Source of the DNA: Botrytis cinerea B05.10
Lineage: Eukaryota > Ascomycota > Leotiomycetes > Helotiales > Sclerotiniaceae
DNA: 64,000 nucleotides
Reading direction: 5' to 3'
Assembly: GCF_000143535.2 (NCBI RefSeq)
Contig: NC_037310.1
Span: forward strand, 744,001-808,000
Shown one piece after another: positions 1 through 14,558 of the stretch (positions are counted from its first letter, which is position 1; every line of letters begins with the position of its first letter). The translations under genes and the position numbers were made by a program. Below the pieces are notes generated by a model. That model was given only the letters and a program-made list of their open reading frames with translations, did not search any database and was not told where the DNA came from.

Positions 1-326
1 AACTAGTAGTAATGAAAGTACTGTACATTATTAACTATATTATAAAATTTATAAAATAAAATATTCTGATAAAAGACCCTTTTATTCCTATCTTTATAAC
101 GAATAAGTGACTAACTCAATTATATAACTACTAACTTATATATCTTCTAACAAAAAGACTAAGATAGTAATATTTTCTAAAAAAAAATAGAAACTGAAAT
201 ATCAAAAATATTATCTACGGTTATAATAATTATATTTCTAACATTTAAGAGATTAATATATAAAATATTGCTATATTAGGTTATTACTATATATTATAAT
301 ACTTTAATTGGTTATTAAGACATTAT

Positions 327-355
327 AAGCGAGCCTGACCGTAGCTCGCAGTCTA
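327..355. repeat. GC-rich hairpin in AT-rich DNA
   Basis: A short island contains GCGAGC and, nine bases later, its reverse complement GCTCGC, forming a six-base-pair stem. It stands out because the surrounding several hundred bases are almost pure A/T. Function unknown; it may be a remnant of an older element that escaped mutation. Confidence 0.4.
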
Positions 356-3217
356 GGAGATAAAGGAGAATTATATTTTAGTTTTTATTATTTAAATCTC
401 TTCTAAAGATTTAGATAAATACATTATTCTAAGATTAAGATATCTTTACACTTTTAATTTAAATTCTATTTCAGTAGATTATTATTATTTTTTAAAAATT
501 TTAAGTCATATAAGATATATATGAAAGTAGAATATAAAGCTGCTTTAATATTAAACTAATAAGAGGACTATTTAAGGTATTAATCGTACTAGCACAGCTT
601 TATAGTATGACTTTCTTATAGCATATATATTATATAATAACTGTATTATTTATTATAATCACAATAATCTATACTTATCTATTTAATGAATTTATAATCT
701 CTTGGTTTTATTAGATTAAATATAATTTAAAAAACAAAAGATTAATCGAGAAATTTATATATTCTATTATTACTGTTTGTTCAATTAGTAAAAAACTTAA
801 CATTAAATAATTGATATGATTATCAAGTTAACTAAATTAAGAATATTAAATTAAATGTCTTTATTATTATTATGTTTCTTTGAAAAAGTAAATATAATAT
901 AATTGTTATAATTATTACAAATATTAAAAAAGGCTTAAATTCTTATTATAATATTGGGTTTCCAGATTTCAATTTAGATTTCAATTTTAAATTCAATTCA
1001 AATCTAGTTTTAAACTCTTATTATTATGATTCAAATATTTATTCATTAAATTTTCTATTGTAAAGACATTGGAATTCACATAAAATTTGAAGCAAAATTT
1101 TATATCTTATTTCATATATTTAAAACTTAAATTAAAACAGTAAAGTATATATTTGTAAATTGTAAAGCTAATAATTATTAACTATAAAAATAAGTTATTT
1201 AAATTAGGAGTATCATTTGAATAGTTGCTAAAAATAATATGACTTTGATATTAATATCTATTATAAACAATTTTATAATAGAATTATTATTATAAATAGT
1301 TTTCACATTTTTAATTTATTTTCAGATTGTTTCAAAATAATAGTTAATAAATAAAATAAATTTTATTATAAATAAATTTAGTAATTTATATTTATTTATG
1401 AGAATTCTCTTTTATTGGTATATATTGCATTTTATGAATAATATAATAATATTTAATTGAACTATTGATTTCTATCTTTATTCAACATTTAAATTTCGAA
1501 ATTATATTATATTATATTACATTATATTATATGAATTCATATTCAAATAAAATAAAATAAACATTTTTGTTTCTTCATTTCTTTGAATTCTTAAGAAAAA
1601 ATCAATTTTGAAAAGAGAACTATACTTTGAATTATTATCCAAATCATTATTATTTTGAGGAAAATTATTCAATTGATTCTAAAAGAATTGAAATTTTAAT
1701 TTCAAAAAATTATTTTATAAATCATTCTTTAATTTTGATGTAATAAAAACTAAAAGTGATAGTTTTGGTAATAACGTGGTTTATATAATTATAATTACAT
1801 AAGTTTACTTTGCATATTTTTGAAAAAAAACACATTATTAATTAGCAAAATAATATCAATGAAAAGAGTCACTATCATTAAAGTTTCAAAACATTTCTAA
1901 TACTATAACATTATTTGTTAGTTTGGAATAATTTCATAATAACAGTAGACAAAAAATATTTATACTCTAATGAAACTTTTACTCAAATTCAAAATTGACG
2001 ATATAATAACATTTAGGAGTAATTTAAAAGGCTTAGTAATAGTAATAGGAATCTTTTAAAGTTTTTATAGATTTCGAATTTTTAGCTATGACTATGTAGT
2101 AGATTTCACCTAACATATTTACATTAGATGTTGTAAGTCTATCAGGATGTTTTATCGATCTTTGGTATTAAAGTTTATAGTAAATTGCTTCCATACGATT
2201 AACAGTCGAAATATTATTCTTATGTTATCGAGCTTCTTATATACCAACTTTTGTGGTGTTTAGGTTCTAGTTTTAACAAAGTTGATTTTATTATAGATTC
2301 TATAATGAATTCTAACCCTCAATCAAAGATTTCCTTCAAATTCTAAATTCTAGCTTTCAATTGTAATATCTTTTTCAGACAAAAGGTGTGAAAATTCTAA
2401 CATTTAGTATATTTTATCTGACAGTTTTCTGAACAGCATCTGAGCAATAATTTTATAATCATGATCCTAGATTCTAGCTCTATAATATAAATTTTAAATG
2501 TGTGAATTCAAAAATTTTCAGTCAAATATTATAGAATCTAAATAGTAAAAGAGGAAATTAAAATCAATCTTGATAACATGAAAATACCTAGTAATCAAAT
2601 TCAACTTTAAAGATGTAGAAGTTATTCACTAGAATATTTACCGTTTTATTAAGTATATTACAATTAAAGATAATATAACTCTAAGGTTATTAATATACAT
2701 ATAAATTACGAATTCTATAAATTAATAACGAATTTTAGGCTTATTTAGTGATTCATTATTGATAACAAAGAAATTTATTCGAGAGACTATTATCATAGTC
2801 GAATTCACTTTTATTAATGTAAGCACTTATATTTAAGCTGTTTCTTATTTAAATAATCCCAAAATTCACGATCATAATATATTTGATGAATTAATAATTA
2901 TTCGTACTGAAGATTTCTGTAGTATTTTTCTTTAAAAAAAATATACGAAAAATTTGTTAAAAGACTTTGTTATGTTGTTGTAGTGTTTAAAAGATTTTTT
3001 TTTAGTATTAATATTGATTTAAAGTTATAATTGTTTAATATACATGTTAAATATTGAATTTGAGTATATTGAATTATTGGAATATTATTCATACGTAATT
3101 AAATATATTTAGAATTAAAATTTACTAAAATTCTAGTTATATATTTAAGAACTTACTTAATATTAGTAATTTTATTATTAGACATTTAAAAGTTGAATCA
3201 ATAAATCTCAAATTATA

Positions 3218-3658
3218 TAACATGATTTAATATCGAATACATTATATTACTGAGTGCATCATGAATTTTATATACAAAATATATCTATACATGATCGTAT
3301 ATTTTCTTTATTTAATAATATAAGTTTTTAAAATTTGAAATTGTAATATTTAATTATATAAATATTATGAAAAATTTAATTATTTATTAAAAATTTGAAT
3401 TAATATAGTAGTTATTATAGGAATAGTTTTTTTGTAATGAAAATCGTAACAATTTCTACTTTTTATAGAATATAATAGAAAATTTTACATAAAAACTTAA
3501 TACTTTTATGAAAAACATTTTCTTATAAATAAATCTTTTTTGTTTTCTAAAAAATATTGATTAGTTATTAAAATATAAATATTAGGAAAAGATTAATTTT
3601 GGTGTATTTTGAAGTGGTGCATTTGGTGATATGATGTATTCGGTGTTAAACCATGTTA
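3218..3658. mobile_element. TIR element (MITE-like), copy 1, mutated ends
   Basis: About 441 bp. The left end reads TAACATGATTTAATATC and the right end reads GGTGTTAAACCATGTTA, which are imperfect inverted copies of the family end TAACGTGGTTTAACA. The left end carries G-to-A and C-to-T changes relative to the better-preserved copies. The interior shares the stretch around TTTCTTTATTTAATAATATA with the other copies. There is no coding capacity. The TA at both outer ends fits a TA target-site duplication as made by Tc1/mariner-type transposases (inference). Confidence 0.7.
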
Positions 3659-5714
3659 TTGTTTATTTTCCATTTTAATATATAATATGTTAGTTTGTAT
3701 TAATACGCAATTCTAATCTATTTGAAAAGATTATAATTTTATTATTGAAAAGATTATTCATGGCTTTTTGAATTTTTCTAAAAAAAACGGAGTTAAATTA
3801 TTAAATTTGAAATTTAAAAAAGCATCTATCAGAAACAGAATATTTAGTCTTAATAATATTAATGCAAAGTATAAACTATAGTTCAGTTTTTTATCATAAT
3901 GATAATTCTTTTTGGAAAGTAAACTTGTATTTTTTTGATAAAAGACAGTAGGCAATTCTTTAGATTAGTGAATGTCCTACATCATAATAATTAGAGCTTT
4001 TCTAATAAATTTGAAATATTATTCAGTTTTAATATCAATCATTGACAATTTTGATAAACCTTTAGAATTATTTTTATAATACATTTACAAAATTTTGGGT
4101 TTTTATCATATTATATTTCTAAATGTTATAAGACTAATTGAAAATCAATCTTATTTATTATAATTATAAGACTAGAAATAAAGTTATCATTAATAATACA
4201 CTTTAAATTAAAATTGTTTCATTTCTAGTTTATCTAATATTCAAATTTTTTTGGGGAATTTTAATTTATAATGCTTTTAATTTTGATAATAGAAATAATG
4301 ATATTATTTTTTTAAATATAAAACAGATTTTAACTCTTTTATTTTGACCTATAATATTTTTGATTTTAATAATAAAAATGTTATTGTTATTTTCTAATAA
4401 ATTAAAAGCTTTATAAATATAAAGATTATGATTATAAATGAAATATAATTGAATTCTATATAGAAAAGATTGATTAGATGTATTACATAAAAGATTAATG
4501 AAAGAGGGGATTATCATAGCATATCATATATCATTTTATAATTAGATATCATAAAGTTTTTGAAATAGATTTCAATTAATTTATCAATAGAAAAGGGATT
4601 TATATATCTGAATACTTAGACAAAAATAAATTTAACCCTATTTAATTTTTCTATTCAAAAAGTAATATTTAAGTATATAGGTATATATAAACTTTGATTA
4701 CATTGATTTTTCAATTTTGAAAAAATTGAATGGTTCTTAAATCTTTCAAAAAAAGAATTGATAAGATATAATCTTGTGTATATTTATCTTTCAATATAAT
4801 ATATGATCTTTGCAAGTAATAGTTTTCAATAGTAATTTTATGAAACATGTTTTTAGATTTAATATATGATAATTAAATTCATTCTGTTTTTATAAAAAAA
4901 TCCTTTGTAGTATAAAATGATAATGTTTTAATTCTAAAATAAAACCAGTTTTAGATCGACAAATTTTCAAGATTTTTCCAATTTCTTTCTTTTCTGGTAG
5001 TTTTATCTTAGTTTTCTTTATAAATTTCACATTTTTGAGGAATTTTTAATATCTTGAAATTTTTATGTTATAAGTGGAAGTTAACTGGTAAACAGAAAAA
5101 TAGGGATGCCCCGTACATCAAATACTAGAATATCAAAACGAAAAACTGAAAAAACAATAAGAAAAAATAGTCTATAAACTAATGTCAAAAGAAATTTAAA
5201 TCATTACTGAATCAAAGAAGAATCACTTATTTTTTACATAGTATGAGATATTACATATTCTTATATATAACATTAAAATTGATATATTTTTGATTAATTT
5301 GGAGACTTTAAAAACTTTTATAATATCAAATCATATCAAATTGAACTTCGTAGGTAAATTTCAATGAAAAAATGTATGACTTTTATAAAGTTTTGAATAT
5401 AAAAGTTCTCTTTTGAATTTAATAAAACAAACAGTTTTTAGCTTCAAGACCATTCCAGATTTCTTTTTTGAATCAAAAATGAAAAGTAAATAAAGAATAT
5501 AAATTAAGAGTTTGTGTTTACATTTAATAAATTTTGAAGATTGAATGGATTGATGTTTAACCTTAGAAAAATTACAAAAGCTTACCTATTCGAATGAATA
5601 TACAGATTATCTCCTTTTTAAAAAAGCTAGGATTTTTAAATAGTTCTAATATTTGAATTCAAAGAAAAAATTGATTAAAATCCTTTGAATTTTTAGGATT
5701 CTAAGAGCTATGTA

Positions 5715-5830
5715 ATATGAATGTACGCGTAAGTTCTGAAAGGTGTGGAAACATTCATGGAGAGTACTAGCGGATGCGTTGTTCCTTTTAGCGACAAGAG
5801 ATCCAGAAAATTCTCGTTACATCATAGTAA
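5715..5830. other. GC-richer island
   Basis: About 115 bases of clearly higher GC than either flank, containing words such as GTACGCG and GCGGATGCG. No open frame, tRNA fold or repeat partner was recognised. It may be a piece of a former element that was not hit by mutation. Confidence 0.3.
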
Positions 5831-5909
5831 TATTCCAATTATGAGCTTAAAATTTAAATAGTGTTATAACTACTGTATTTTTCTGCAAATTATTTAATGT
5901 ATTTTCTTT

Positions 5910-6343
5910 AACGTGGTTTAACATCGAATGGCCCACACCAAATACATACAAAATTCGTCTGTGCGTACCTTTGCACTTTCTTTATTTATTGATATAATTT
6001 GAAAAGGCTTGAAAGTATTGAATTTTGATTATATAAATATTATAAAAATCTAATTATTTATTAAAAATTTGAGTTATTATAATAGTTATTAAAAAAACAA
6101 CTTTTTTGTAATGAAAATCGTGACAATTTCTACTTTTCTTTAAAATGTAATAGAAATAATAAAAATAAAAAAAACCAGATTTATAAAAAGCTAATTTTCT
6201 TTCAATATTTAATATTTTTTTTCTTTTTTTTTTTGAAAATAATGATTAGTTATTAAAATATAAATATTAGAAAAAGCTCAATTTTAGTGTATTTTGAAAT
6301 GTGCCACTCTATGATATGGGTCATTTGATGTTAAACCACGTTA
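5910..6343. mobile_element. TIR element (MITE-like), copy 2
   Basis: About 434 bp. The left end TAACGTGGTTTAACATC is matched by GATGTTAAACCACGTTA at the right end, a 17-base perfect inverted repeat. Near the left end comes the family sequence AAATTCGTCTGTGCGTACC followed by TTTGCACTTTCTTTATTTAT. This is the cleanest copy for defining the family. It is non-coding, and the outer TA is the likely target duplication. Confidence 0.8.
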
Positions 6344-9137
6344 TATATGAAAATAACCCTGAAATGACCTTTTTTTTTAAAAAACAAAACGGTAATTTTT
6401 TCTAAATGAAAAAAGCTGATTTCAATAGAAATTAAAAATTAAAAATCAACATCCAGAATATTATTAAACATTATAACACTCCTTGCCTTTATCATTTGAA
6501 ATACCCTTTATAACTGGAAGTTAGTCTGTTGAAAAAAAAAGCATAAATACCTTCCCTAGGTATATACCGAACAAATACCAGAGAGTCAAAATAAAAAGGT
6601 TGAAAAACGAGTATAATAGCTATGAGTAATTTGTGGAATAATTTAGAAAAGAACTAATCAAACAATAAATAAATAGTTTTTAAGTGGTGTTATTCTTACA
6701 CTTTTATTTCCATTATCAATGATTAACTATATGTTTATTTGATAGTTTTTAAAAATGTTTGAAATTATATAATCAATATACTTCTAATCATTTTAAGGAC
6801 GGTAGGCTTCACGATCATATTTGAACTAAAGAAACGTGTTTATAATTAATTCAAAAGTTCATGGCTGGATAATAATGTCCAAGTTAGAAATAAGATCAAA
6901 AAACAAGTTTTGTTGTATTACATAATAGCAAATATGGAATATAACATAAATCTAAACGCGAATTCAAATAAAGAAATTCGAAAATTAATCTCAATACAAA
7001 ACAAATTTTAATTCAGATTTAAATTTAGATTTCCATTCATATTTCAATTTTGTGGTTTTCATATCCGATAAAAAGAAGCATGTTTCGATTCAATAGTAAT
7101 TTCAATTCTCTATTTAAATTAAAAGTAAATAAGCAAACAAGATGTATAGTAAGATACTCAGATTTATTCTATCTCATGAAATATGCAAATCTGTTTTTTT
7201 TGTAGAAATTTAAAATCTTCCAAATCTTAAAAATTATATGATATAAATAGAGATGTAGATTTTGAAAAAATTCAAGGAACATTAACAAATTTATCGTTAT
7301 CTTGAAATGTAGAAAGCCGAGAAAAAACTCGTTTTTTTAGAATTCAAAAAGTTGTGGTAAATGAATACAACAAAAATTATATAAATGTCTAGAACTCCCT
7401 AGAATTTATACAGTTTATTAAATGATTGCAATTTTGCAAAAATACTTGATTGTGAAATTAGGTGTAATAACTTTGAAATCAAATTTTAAATCTCTTTTTT
7501 TTAACTAAGTGAAATTAGAACAATATCTAGGCATATCAAAAAGATACTAAAACATCGAATAAAATTTTTACAACAAATAAATAAACCATTTTTTAAACCC
7601 AAGTTTTTCTATGAAAGAATAATCTAAAAAACTTATATAAGTTTACGAAAATAAAATAGATTTCTGATAAGTCTTATCAACAATATCGAAAACGCATCAA
7701 GAAAACTTGATCATAATGTTCGATAAATTCAGTAGATTATTTCAAAAAAAAATCCTGTTAATTATTATAAATGGAATTTTAGACAAAAAATCAAGATTCT
7801 CTCTGAATTTAAGATTTTGTATCAAAATTTACTTTTAATAGAATCTTGTATCGTCTAATATATTATTTTTCTCGACATTTCTTTTCTCCTTTATCTTTTC
7901 TCCTCTTATTATTCTACATTATTTTCAAACATCTATATTGATAGTATCAAATAAATATAATCAATAGTTTCTATTTTAGTTATTTTTTTAGAGCATTTAT
8001 ATTTCTAATTGAAGATAGTTATTTATTTGTTTTTCAGTTTTTGATAATATTAGAATAGATTTTGATCACCTATTTCTTATAATTAAACACATATTTCTTT
8101 AGATTAATAAATTATATTTATTTTAAGTAAAATGGGAAGATTGTATTTGAGTAATCTTAAAAAACTCATTAAAATAATTTCTACAATTATTTGATTACTT
8201 TAATTTGATTTATTGTCATATTTTCTAGTAAATTATGCAATACAAGTCTAAAGCCTGTATCTGCTAAATCAAAATGAAAATTATTATTATTATTATTATT
8301 ATATTTTATAATTCAAATACTAACAGGTTTTTTCATGATATTTTTTCGGAAAAGAATGTCTTATTCCAAGGTGCAATCAGGTAGTAAATTATTTTAAATT
8401 TGATTACCTAGCTAAACATTTCTTGGAATAATAATCAGTAGTATAGTAGTAAATTTCGACTATTCATATAAGATAAAATATGGATAATTGGGCTTTAGAT
8501 TTATTTGTTAAAATCAAAAGTGTTACATTTCAGAGATTTGATTTTCTTAATAATTTAAAATAAATATAGACTAACCATATATGTATGTCAAGCTCTGCTA
8601 TCTTATAGAATGAGTTTTATGATATAAAAAAGAATTTATTTGTGAGGAAAACTCATACAGTATTTTGTAATTAAACATAATCAAAACATTTATTAATATG
8701 TTCAAATTAATTCATCAACAAGAAAGAAATGTATGAAAAATAGTCAATAAAAGGCGAATTTGTTGATTTAAAAAAACTTGAAAACCAATTGTATTCAATC
8801 ACTCTTTTCATCAGTTTTTATACTTGAGATATTAATTTAAATTATGATAGTTTCAGCCACAAGAAAAAAGTAATAAGAAGTTTAAGATACGATTTTTCAG
8901 TTAAATCTATTCAAATTTCTTTCCACTGTACTGAATAAATTTAATTGAATTGATAAATTTAATAATTAAATGTATTAGACGATCTTTTTGATAGTTATTA
9001 TTTTAAAACATTTACAGAAATGTAATAAGATTTTGTTACAGCTGTGACAGTTTTGGCTTCTTAAGAAAATATCATCTTTATATATCAATTAAAAATAAAA
9101 TTTTAAATTCAGAATGATTCTTTTATATAGGATCTCT
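6344..9137. other. AT-rich spacer, no gene seen
   Basis: No coding frame, RNA gene or clear repeat boundary. It contains one CCTAGGTAT box near 6,555 and a perfect (ATT)7 microsatellite at 8,281-8,302. Confidence 0.6.
8281..8302 (+). repeat. (TTA/ATT)n microsatellite
   Basis: Seven tandem trinucleotide units directly after an A-rich run. Simple sequence, no function inferred. Confidence 0.8.
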
Positions 9138-9840
9138 AAGAGGGCGGAGACTCAACACCTGTACGTGGTTATGCCTTCTACAAACTTATAGTTTATTTAT
9201 TAGAATCTATAAAGTTAAGATCGAATTATTGATATTCTAAGCAATCTGCAGATTTTATTAATTTTCTTTTTTGAATTATTATCTTTTAAGGGTGTAATTG
9301 TTCTTCTATTAATTTTTTGATATTTTTATATTACATTAAATCGATTTCGTTAACTGAGGAATAGACAATATATAGTAGAAAGAAAGGGGTATTGAAAAGA
9401 GGTTAGAAAGGGATTTCTTTACATAGAAAATGGTAATTTTTTGAACTTCTTCAATTTGTAATTTGTAAGAATGTCAGAGTAGATATTTGGGATCTATTTG
9501 AAAAAGATTTCAATTATTTGAAATCCTTCATTATTCAAAGCAATACATTTCTATATTCAGAATGAAAGTACTATATAGATGATAATTATAATCATATATA
9601 AAGAATAGTTACAAATTTAAATATAATAAATTTGAAATAACTTTTAGAATGAATAATAGAATTGTAATACTATAGGATTAGGAATTCAAAGTTATTTAGT
9701 AAAAAATTTCTTTTTTCTTTTATAGTTTTTGAATCCTTTAATAAATGATATATTATTATGACTTCTTAATTTAGTGTATTCCAATATTCTTTGGGATGTC
9801 TTTTTAGATATAAATCAATACTACTATTACTATTATCGGG
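9138..9840. repeat. Diverged direct repeat, copy A (~0.70 kb)
   Basis: This stretch aligns by eye along its whole length with 10,601-11,323. Shared landmarks in the same order are GACTCAACACCTGTACGTGG, a TTAGAATCTATAAAG block, CTTTTTTGAATTATTATCTT, and TAGATATAAATCAATACTAC near the end. Differences between copies are mostly C/T and G/A transitions, the pattern left by repeat-induced point mutation on duplicated DNA. It may be part of an old transposon; no protein remnant is readable. Confidence 0.65.
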
Positions 9841-10600
9841 TTTCTATGAATTATAAAGTAATAATATATCGAACCCATATAATATGATCTCAGTAACAAA
9901 TCAAAGTCCTTTATTTAAATTTTTTGAATTGTTTCCAAAAATGATTTCTGAGATTTTATCAAAAACACATCTTTTGGGGAGAATTCGATCATTTATTAAA
10001 TTTCTAATTCTCTTAGAAGAACATAAAACTGAAATTAAATTAGCAAATGTGTAGATTGTATAAAAAATTACATCGTCGTTTGATAAACTTCAAAAAATAA
10101 AAATATGGTATAGTTTATTTTTAAAGACCTTGGAATCTGAAAAATAGAAAAATAAAAAAATCATATTGACAAATGATTTCAAATACAAGTGATTAGAATT
10201 TTTATGCCTAGGTATCTTTAATCTCTTTAAATTGCAATTTTCATTTTCTTGACTTATTAGTTACATAAAGAACAAGACTTAGGTACAGTTATAATGAAAT
10301 TAGTTATACACAGCTAAGTCATTTTCTTATCAACAAAAATGGAAACCTGGAAGAACAAACTGTAATCTTTCACATTGAACTCAAGAATATAATCAATTGT
10401 ATTATTAACATTTAAAAATTATATCACTTGAATGAACTTGAAATTATACTTTAAAATCATAATTCAGATTCTCAAATATAGTCTTTTCACCGATATTTCT
10501 AATGAATTCTTTGTAACCAAAACGAATAAATGAGATACATAAGCCTGGAAATGATAGTATCAATTATGATTGTAGATTCTACTCTAGTATCAATGCATTT

Positions 10601-11323
10601 CGGAAAGGGGAGATTCAATGCCTGTATGTAACGCCCTCTATAAATCTATATCTCTTCTATTAGAATTTATAAAGCTAAAATTGTATCATCAATATTCCTA
10701 ATAATTCATAAACTGTATCAATCCTTTTCTTTTTTGACTTGTTATCTTCTAGAAGTCCGATTACTCTTTTACCGATCTCTTCCATATTTTTGTGTAATAT
10801 TTTTACATAATATTCTTATATGACATAAGATTGATTGTGTTAATTGAGAAGCCAAAAAAAAAATGAATATTAGAAAATATATAAAAAGGTTTTTGTTCGA
10901 TATAAGTAGATATTTTTCGAATTTTTAGGATTTGTGATTTGTAAAAATATTACAACAGAAATTTAAGATTTGTTTAAAATAGTTGGATTATTTGGAATCT
11001 TCCAATACTTAGATTTATGTATAAATATTTCTATTCCAAATAAAATATGATAATTATTTAGCTAATAATTGTAGTGATATATGAAAAATAATCCTAAAGC
11101 TATTTATAACAACCTCGAAATACTTTCTGAAATAAAAAATAGAATCATAATATTGGAGGGCTAGGAATTTAGGACTATTTATTGAAAAGTCTATCTTTTC
11201 TTTTGTAGTTTTGGATTCTTCAATAAATAATACAATATTATAGCTTCTCAATTTAACACATTTCAATATCTTTTGGAAGCTCTTCTCAGATGTAAATCAA
11301 TATTACTTTTACTACTGTTATGG
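10601..11323. repeat. Diverged direct repeat, copy B (~0.72 kb)
   Basis: Partner of copy A. It carries GATTCAATGCCTGTATGT where copy A has GACTCAACACCTGTACGT, so CA has become TA or TG at several positions. It later shows CTTTTTTGACTTGTTATCTT and CAGATGTAAATCAATATTAC. The two copies lie in the same orientation, about 760 bases apart. A CCTAGGTAT box lies in the spacer near 10,207. Confidence 0.65.
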
Positions 11324-13140
11324 TTAATCCATTTCCAAAAAAAAATCTGTATAATAAGAGGAAAAAACAATATATAATACAGCTTGTATCATTCGACTTT
11401 TAATTACTAACATAAATCGAATGCAATCTTAATGTTTACATTAGTTGAAGAAAAACCTTAATTCCAAGATATACCTAGGTAACGTTTTTTCACAAACAAA
11501 TTACAGTTAAAATCAATCCGATTCTTCAAATTATATACAATTTTTAATGCTCATCAAAATACATAAAAAAAATTTGTCAGAAATTCGGAATTATGAAAAT
11601 TATGATATACATAAATCTTCTGATCAATAAAAATTTAACGACTTTTGAAAATTGTGATATTAAATTAGTTTTAAAAATCCTGAAAAATTAGAAGAAAATT
11701 ATTTATATACTTTAAACATTCCATATATATATATATTATTTTGACTTATGTATAGTTTTTTTTCGTATATAAAGGGTATCTATAAAGAAGTATATTCTTC
11801 TTATATTTATTATTATAATTCTTCATAGATTTACCACTTAATATCAAAATAATTTAACCAACCTTTCATGATTTAAATTAAGAGCACAATAGTTACCTAT
11901 TATATAATTATAAGGAAAAGGAAACTATATTCTACATTTATACCTAGAAATAACATCATTATTCTGAAGAGATTCTTTATGATTCATAAACAAATAAGTT
12001 CTATAATCTATCTTCAAAAGAATATGAAATTGAATGCTATTACATAGTCTCATTAAATGCAGATACCTAGGTATGGAAATATTATGTTTCCTAGGTAGTT
12101 GAAAAAATCCATCAATTAGTCTTGAAACAGATTAGGGTTTTTAAAAAGAATATACTAAAGCATGTTCCATTAATACATACGTAACAATTATAATATGGTA
12201 TTCAGTATATAAAAATGGAAACATCAATTATCAAATAAACAAAAAAGATAAAAAAATACTCTTCATGATTTCAATACCTATCCACTGTAGTAATTAAAAC
12301 ATAAAATTCTTTTGAGAATACATTTTTCATCAAAGTTATAGCTTTTAGTAGAGCAATAGTTTGATTCAAAATAGAATAAGATTATGATGTAAAGAACCTG
12401 CTTCAGTAGTTCAATTTATTCTATACCACGGTTTGATTATTTTCAAGACAATAATTATATGAATATCCCCATTGATAAGATATAAAATCTGATATTAATC
12501 TGTATAAATATTAATCTAAATATGATTTTGAAATAAACATAAGTAATAGAACGGGAGTTAATTTTGTAAGTCCAAATGACCAATTAATCTTTACATTTGA
12601 TAAAAATAACTAAGAGTCATGACCATAGCTCATAGTACTCTTAGCGAAAATATATCAAAAACTATTACGTATTCAGCTTTTCAATTTCCCAACAATTTAA
12701 TACAATATAAAGTAATTTTTATAATTATTATTAAAAATCAATTAAAAATTATTAAAATTGTTAAAAAAAAAAATCAATTTTTTTTTTCAGATGTAATGTA
12801 AAGTTTTGGGATTGAAAATCTCAAGATTTTCAGAAAATTCGATTATATTATTTAATAAAAGTATTACATATTAGAATTTTCTGAGAACTTCATATTTGAA
12901 ATTTTATATTTCAATTACAAGAATCATTAAAAGTATTTCATTCATTTTTCTAAACTATTATTTAGTAAATTATATTTTAAAAAAATTTCAATTTTATGAT
13001 ATAATGATTTGAAAAATTATCAGATATCTAGTTTTGTATAATAAGATAAATTTTTTATAAAGATTTCATTATGAATTAATAAAGGGTATTAATAGCTATA
13101 GTCACAACTCTTATAAATATAAATTTAAAAGCAAAATGCT

Positions 13141-13472
13141 GATTACTAGCCGTCGGGGAAAAAGAATTTTCAGACTGTGGATTCGTGAAAGCTTTTTTTC
13201 TTATTTTTGAAATATACAAAATTTTGATGTTATTTCTTTAATCTTATTAAAGGCCAATCTCTGAACCCCCGATCCTCGCTTTACTTGAAGTTTAATTATA
13301 TATATATAATAAGCTTTTTTTTTTCAACTCTTTATAAATGAAAATAATAATAGTTTTACTAACATTTTTCATAATTATTTTTAGTATTATTTAGAATCTA
13401 CATCTATACTTATATTATATAGCTTTTAGAATTCTTAAAATAAATAACATCTATATTTTTATATTTTATTGA

Positions 13473-13539
<67 letters not shown>

Positions 13540-14035
13540 GTTTATATAAAAATATTATACATAGAATTAAACTTTAATACCTTAAAACCTCAAAAACTTC
13601 AAAAACTTCATAAGTCTTATAATTCTCTTTCTAGTTCCCTTTTCTAATTTTCTTTCTAGTTCTCACTTGCATAACCTGACAGCTAATCAATCAAGTATAT
13701 TGAGATTTTGATTTGATAGCTTATTAATTAAATTTATAATAAGATATTTATATTGATATATAAATTTACAATTAGAATTCAAAAAATAATAAAAATAATA
13801 TATTTGAAAAACATTCAAAAAACTTTAATAGAACATATCTTAAACAATTAGTTTATCTATTTTTAACAGATTATATATTAGATTAAAATTGTTTTATAAT
13901 AATTTAGCTTCTTTATTGATTGGAACAATTTTATTCTAATATTGATATACTATTTATGATCAAGTAGAAGGAGTTTTATGAATCGACAAATATAAAAATG
14001 GCTTGTTATAGAAATATATGATTATATAATATACC
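13141..14035. repeat. Diverged repeat, copy A, interrupted by an (AAT)n tract
   Basis: The left part, with TTACTAGCCGTCGGGGAA and GGATTCGTGAAAGC, resembles 14,559-14,616. The right part, with TTCTAATATTGATATACTAT, resembles about 14,912-14,962. Between them this copy carries a long (AAT)n microsatellite and extra sequence missing from the partner. Matching was by eye in AT-rich DNA, so the limits are approximate. Confidence 0.45.
13473..13539 (+). repeat. (ATA/AAT)n microsatellite
   Basis: About 22 perfect tandem trinucleotide units, the longest simple repeat in the AT-rich block. It is likely length-polymorphic between strains (inference). Confidence 0.9.
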
Positions 14036-14558
14036 TATAAATACATTTCCATTTGGTTTGCTTCTACAAATCCATAATCAGTTTTTCTTTCATTTTGTTT
14101 GGTTTTGAAAATAATTGAAAACGATGTAGCTTCTTAAAATGAAAAACTCTACATTATTAATTAAAAAATTAATGTTTATAAATTGAGGTTTTTTGAAATT
14201 TCATCAAAATTATGAAAAATACAAATGATATCTAGATTTTAAAATATTTTAAAGAACAAGTTTATCGAAAACATACTAATAAACTCAATATAAAAGAGAA
14301 ATACTTGGTACATTTTTTATAAATCAAAACTTTTATTTAATACAGAGTTATTCATTTTATGATAATTATATATATAATCAAGTATCCTTGGTTATAATAA
14401 TGTTATTAAGCATATAAAATAGTCTTTCAAAATCATTCTAAATGAACATAGATTTTATTAACATGTTAGAAAATAAATGAGAAATTAAAAATAGCTGAAT
14501 GGGCACTGTTTGAGAAATATGAGATTGATTTGCTACATGAGTTATTCAATATTTATAG

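Larger units (their letters stand above)
5063..6620. repeat. Possible diverged repeat pair around 5.06-5.17 and 6.51-6.62 kb
   Basis: Two stretches of about 110 bases each begin with TTATAA, then TGGAAGTTA, then an A-rich tract, and later TCAAAA followed by AAAA and TGAAAAA. They lie at about 5,063-5,170 and 6,508-6,620, on either side of TIR copy 2. Identity is partial and I matched it only by eye, so this may be one decayed duplicated element split by other sequence, or chance in AT-rich DNA. Confidence 0.3.

Noticed and set aside
1771..1790. Another TAACGTGGTTTA left end of the TIR family
   Set aside because: Only about 12 bases match and neither the interior words nor a right end follow, so it is probably chance or too decayed to call.
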